DNA of 20,925 bases, taken from a virus. Shown piece after piece: positions 19,967 to 20,925 of this stretch. Position numbers and translations under genes: made by a program. The stretch's first letter is position 1. Each line of letters begins with the position of its first letter. Location: IMG/VR virus record IMGVR_UViG_3300044641_008411, positions 1 through 20,925 of that record; one strand, given 5' to 3'. Below the pieces are notes generated by a model that saw only the letters and a program-made list of their open reading frames with translations, did no database searches and was not told where the DNA came from.

Positions 19967-20231
19967 ATGCGTAAAGTGGTCACGGAAAGTCCCGAGCGCA
20001 ACCCAAAATCCAGTGCTCGCCTCTCCAGCCCTCAGCGGCATGGCCAGCCAGGGCGAGCGGAGCCCCAAAGGGCGAAGCGCCTCGATCACCAGGCCAAGAT
20101 TCCCTAAAAAGAACAGGCCAAACGAGGCCTCAAATCTCCGCCCTGCCGATCAAGCCAGAGTGGAGCCCCAAAGGGCGAAACGTTCAAGCCAGAAGGCAAA
20201 AGTAGCCTTCAAGAAAAAAGAAGGGATCTAG
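19967..20231 (+). CDS. Possible small basic protein, split by a +1 frame change
   Basis: ATG 19967 starts a 46-codon frame (MRKVVTESPERNPKSSARLS..., rich in Arg, Pro, Ser) ending CCC-TAA at 20102-20107. Its end carries EPQRAKRLDHQAKIP. If the ribosome or DNA skips one base at the TAA, the frame continues KKNRPNEASNLRPADQARV and then EPQRAKRSSQKAK, ending FKKKEGI at TAG 20229-20231, 87 residues in all. The same motif in both halves suggests one repeat-containing protein, interrupted by a shift or a mutation. An unshifted alternative (19917-20231, 104 codons, Met at 19917) also exists and reads the first repeat in another frame, so coding is not proven. Apart from these repeats and a GAAGGC/GCCTTC hairpin at 20192-20210, the 447-base gap 19810-20256 holds only the hairpins and terminator listed separately. 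Confidence 0.3.
20059..20179 (+). repeat. Pair of 18-base direct repeats
   Basis: GGAGCCCCAAAGGGCGAA occurs at 20059-20076 and 20162-20179, 103 bases apart, which is one more than a multiple of three. Each copy can fold a GCCC-CAAA-GGGC mini-hairpin. In frames +2 and 0 respectively both copies read EPQRAK. Confidence 0.75.
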
Positions 20232-20237
20232 TATTAC

Positions 20238-20252
20238 AAAGGACATTCCTTT
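20238..20252 (+). promoter_or_regulatory. Hairpin containing the ribosome-binding site
   Basis: AAAGGA (20238-20243) and TCCTTT (20247-20252) with a CAT loop, 4 bases before the ATG at 20257. The only Shine-Dalgarno-like AAGGA of that gene lies in the 5' arm, so folding would hide it. Confidence 0.4.
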
Positions 20253-20256
20253 AGCA

Positions 20257-20499
20257 ATGCTTAATCCGCCTAAGCCAGTAGATATGCTTCCCTTGCTGGA
20301 GCACAATGGCATTGAAATTGTGCCCATTGTTCATTACGGCTTTTCTCGCTCGAACAAAGGGCCGCAACCAGCGGCCCGAACAATCTATGGAGCACGCGAT
20401 AGCAAGAACGAACGCCATTGGCGTTCCACTTTGAATCAAATTCACCAGTTAATTGATTCAGGCTTTGACATCGCCGAGCCCGAGCAAATCAATGCGTGA
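20257..20499 (+). CDS. Small protein of unknown function
   Basis: An 80-residue protein. MLNPPKPVDMLPLLEHNGIE, IVPIVHYGFSRSNKGPQPAA, then RHWRSTLNQIHQLIDSGFDI and an acidic end. Mixed alpha/beta character with no membrane segment. A 7-bp hairpin (GGGCCGC 20359-20365, GCGGCCC 20371-20377) lies within the coding sequence. It overlaps the next gene by 8 bases. I do not recognise the family; it is the first of three small genes of early-gene style at the end of the window. Confidence 0.5.
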   Translation: MLNPPKPVDMLPLLEHNGIEIVPIVHYGFSRSNKGPQPAARTIYGARDSKNERHWRSTLNQIHQLIDSGFDIAEPEQINA

Positions 20500-20707
20500 A
20501 TTCTGTACCAATCCAAAGGATTGCATGGCCCTCGCTTACGAGCGTGCCGTTGATCACCAGATGGATCCCGTAGGTCTTGATGCTGCCTACGCTGAAATTG
20601 TTGATAGCTTCCATAAAGAAATGGAAGAATTCATTAGGAAATATTGCCCGAAACGGCTGAATGATTTCGACGATCTGCTTGAGAAAGCTTTCTGGCAGTA
20701 TCATTGA
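20492..20707 (+). CDS. Small helical protein
   Basis: The start chosen is ATG 20492 (71 residues, MREFCTNPKDCMALAYERAVDH...). It overlaps the previous gene's stop by 8 bases; an earlier ATG at 20453 would lie well within that gene. The sequence is helical and acidic (GLDAAYAEIVDSFHKEMEEF, then KRLNDFDDLLEKAFWQY). No known motif. The short overlap supports translation coupled to the previous gene. Confidence 0.55.
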   Translation: MREFCTNPKDCMALAYERAVDHQMDPVGLDAAYAEIVDSFHKEMEEFIRKYCPKRLNDFDDLLEKAFWQYH

Positions 20708-20718
20708 TAGTCAGGAAC

Positions 20719-20744
20719 GGGGCACTATTGTGCCCCTTCGCTTT
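20719..20744 (+). terminator. Weak terminator-like hairpin
   Basis: Stem GGGGCA (20719-20724) and TGCCCC (20731-20736) with a CTATTG loop, then TTCGCTTT. The T-run is broken, so it may be a partial terminator or a hairpin shielding the end of the previous gene. It lies between the genes ending at 20707 and starting at 20745. Confidence 0.45.
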
Positions 20745-20909
20745 ATGGAAAACACTTCGCGAACACTGTCAGAAGAAGAATGGCGTGAGCTGTGTTCGCT
20801 GAAAAATGCCATTGACGAAAGTCCAGCCACTGTCGTGGCTTCCAAGATGGAACGTTTTACTGAACTATTTGTTCGTACTCTCCATGGAAAGGGAGATACA
20901 ATGCGATAA
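20745..20909 (+). CDS. 54-residue protein of cyanophage type
   Basis: The start chosen is ATG 20745 (MENTSRTLSEEEWRELCSLK..., then SPATVVASKMERFTELFVRT and LHGKGDTMR). An upstream in-frame start at 20661 would overlap the previous gene and hairpin. It resembles tiny proteins I recall from cyanophage genomes, with an EEWRELCxLKNAI core and a KMExFTELFVR segment. Function unknown. The start lies 9 bases past a hairpin, with no clear ribosome-binding site. Confidence 0.6.
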   Translation: MENTSRTLSEEEWRELCSLKNAIDESPATVVASKMERFTELFVRTLHGKGDTMR

Positions 20910-20925
20910 GCTAGTCTGTAGAGAA

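Noticed and set aside
19868-20089. 73-codon minus-strand frame across the terminator
   Set aside because: It would read through a strong + strand terminator, has no ribosome-binding site and has no partner gene on that strand.
1-20925. CRISPR array, integrase/attachment site, or photosynthesis genes (psbA, psbD, hli)
   Set aside because: No regularly spaced repeats, no integrase or tRNA-like attachment site, and no such protein is encoded in any frame; therefore neither lysogeny nor host photosynthesis can be argued from this window.

Overview
The window looks like part of a tailed double-stranded DNA phage (Caudoviricetes). It has a run of tail-fibre and virion genes, a lysis cassette, a phage primase-helicase, a recombination module, nucleotide-metabolism genes and many very small, tightly packed or overlapping genes. 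The best guess for the host is a picocyanobacterium (Synechococcus-like). This rests on the DUF7936-type protein beside the fibre, the style of the fibre and FGR-type virion proteins, ThyX and the tiny conserved ORFs, and many start codons without a Shine-Dalgarno sequence. No photosynthesis gene is present, so the host is inference. No rRNA, tRNA or CRISPR array was seen.

Layout. 1-7731 (+): the late structural region. It holds a fibre cut by the window edge, a DUF7936-type protein, a 45-aa basic protein, a terminator, a new promoter candidate, then an almost gap-free block of adhesion or baseplate-periphery proteins. This block includes two tandem paralogues and a large fibre with a duplicated 200-codon module. 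The block ends at a + strand terminator near 7760-7791, inside the end of a convergent minus-strand gene. 7697-10040 (-): a lysis region with two small membrane proteins, a glucosaminidase plus L,D-transpeptidase-like lysin, and a gene of unknown function, interrupted by a + strand HNH gene. A second + strand HNH gene (10053-10607) lies upstream. 10604-16900 (-): the early/middle block. In transcription order it has a tiny membrane peptide, a ribbon-helix-helix protein, a small acidic protein, a DUF1071/Sak3-like annealing protein, three small genes, a PD-(D/E)XK exonuclease, an SSB-tailed protein with its own promoter and terminator, a dCTP-deaminase-like protein, a small PD-(D/E)XK endonuclease, an SH3-like protein, a membrane protein, ThyX and a DUF3310 protein. 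One + strand gene (12205-12582) is embedded in it. 17023-20909 (+): a primase-helicase, a PAPS-reductase-like ATP-pyrophosphatase, a structured 450-base intergenic region and three small genes.

How it works together. The divergent control region at about 16816-17022 carries a sigma70-like promoter (TTGACC, 16 bp, TATATT) overlapped by two TGGCCA palindromes 18 bp apart. The first substantial gene transcribed from it encodes a ribbon-helix-helix protein, which suggests autoregulation. The annealing protein and the exonuclease form a Red/SynExo-like recombination pair. ThyX, the dCTP-deaminase-like protein and DUF3310 serve dTMP and dNTP supply.

Most unusual points: (i) a short basic ORF at 19967-20107 that ends at CCC-TAA, where a +1 shift would continue into a second copy of its own EPQRAKR motif; (ii) a dCTP-deaminase-like protein with Cys where the catalytic Glu should be; (iii) a lysin that joins a glucosaminidase to a YkuD-like domain; (iv) competing hairpins after the PAPS-reductase-like gene; (v) terminators hidden inside opposite-strand coding sequences.
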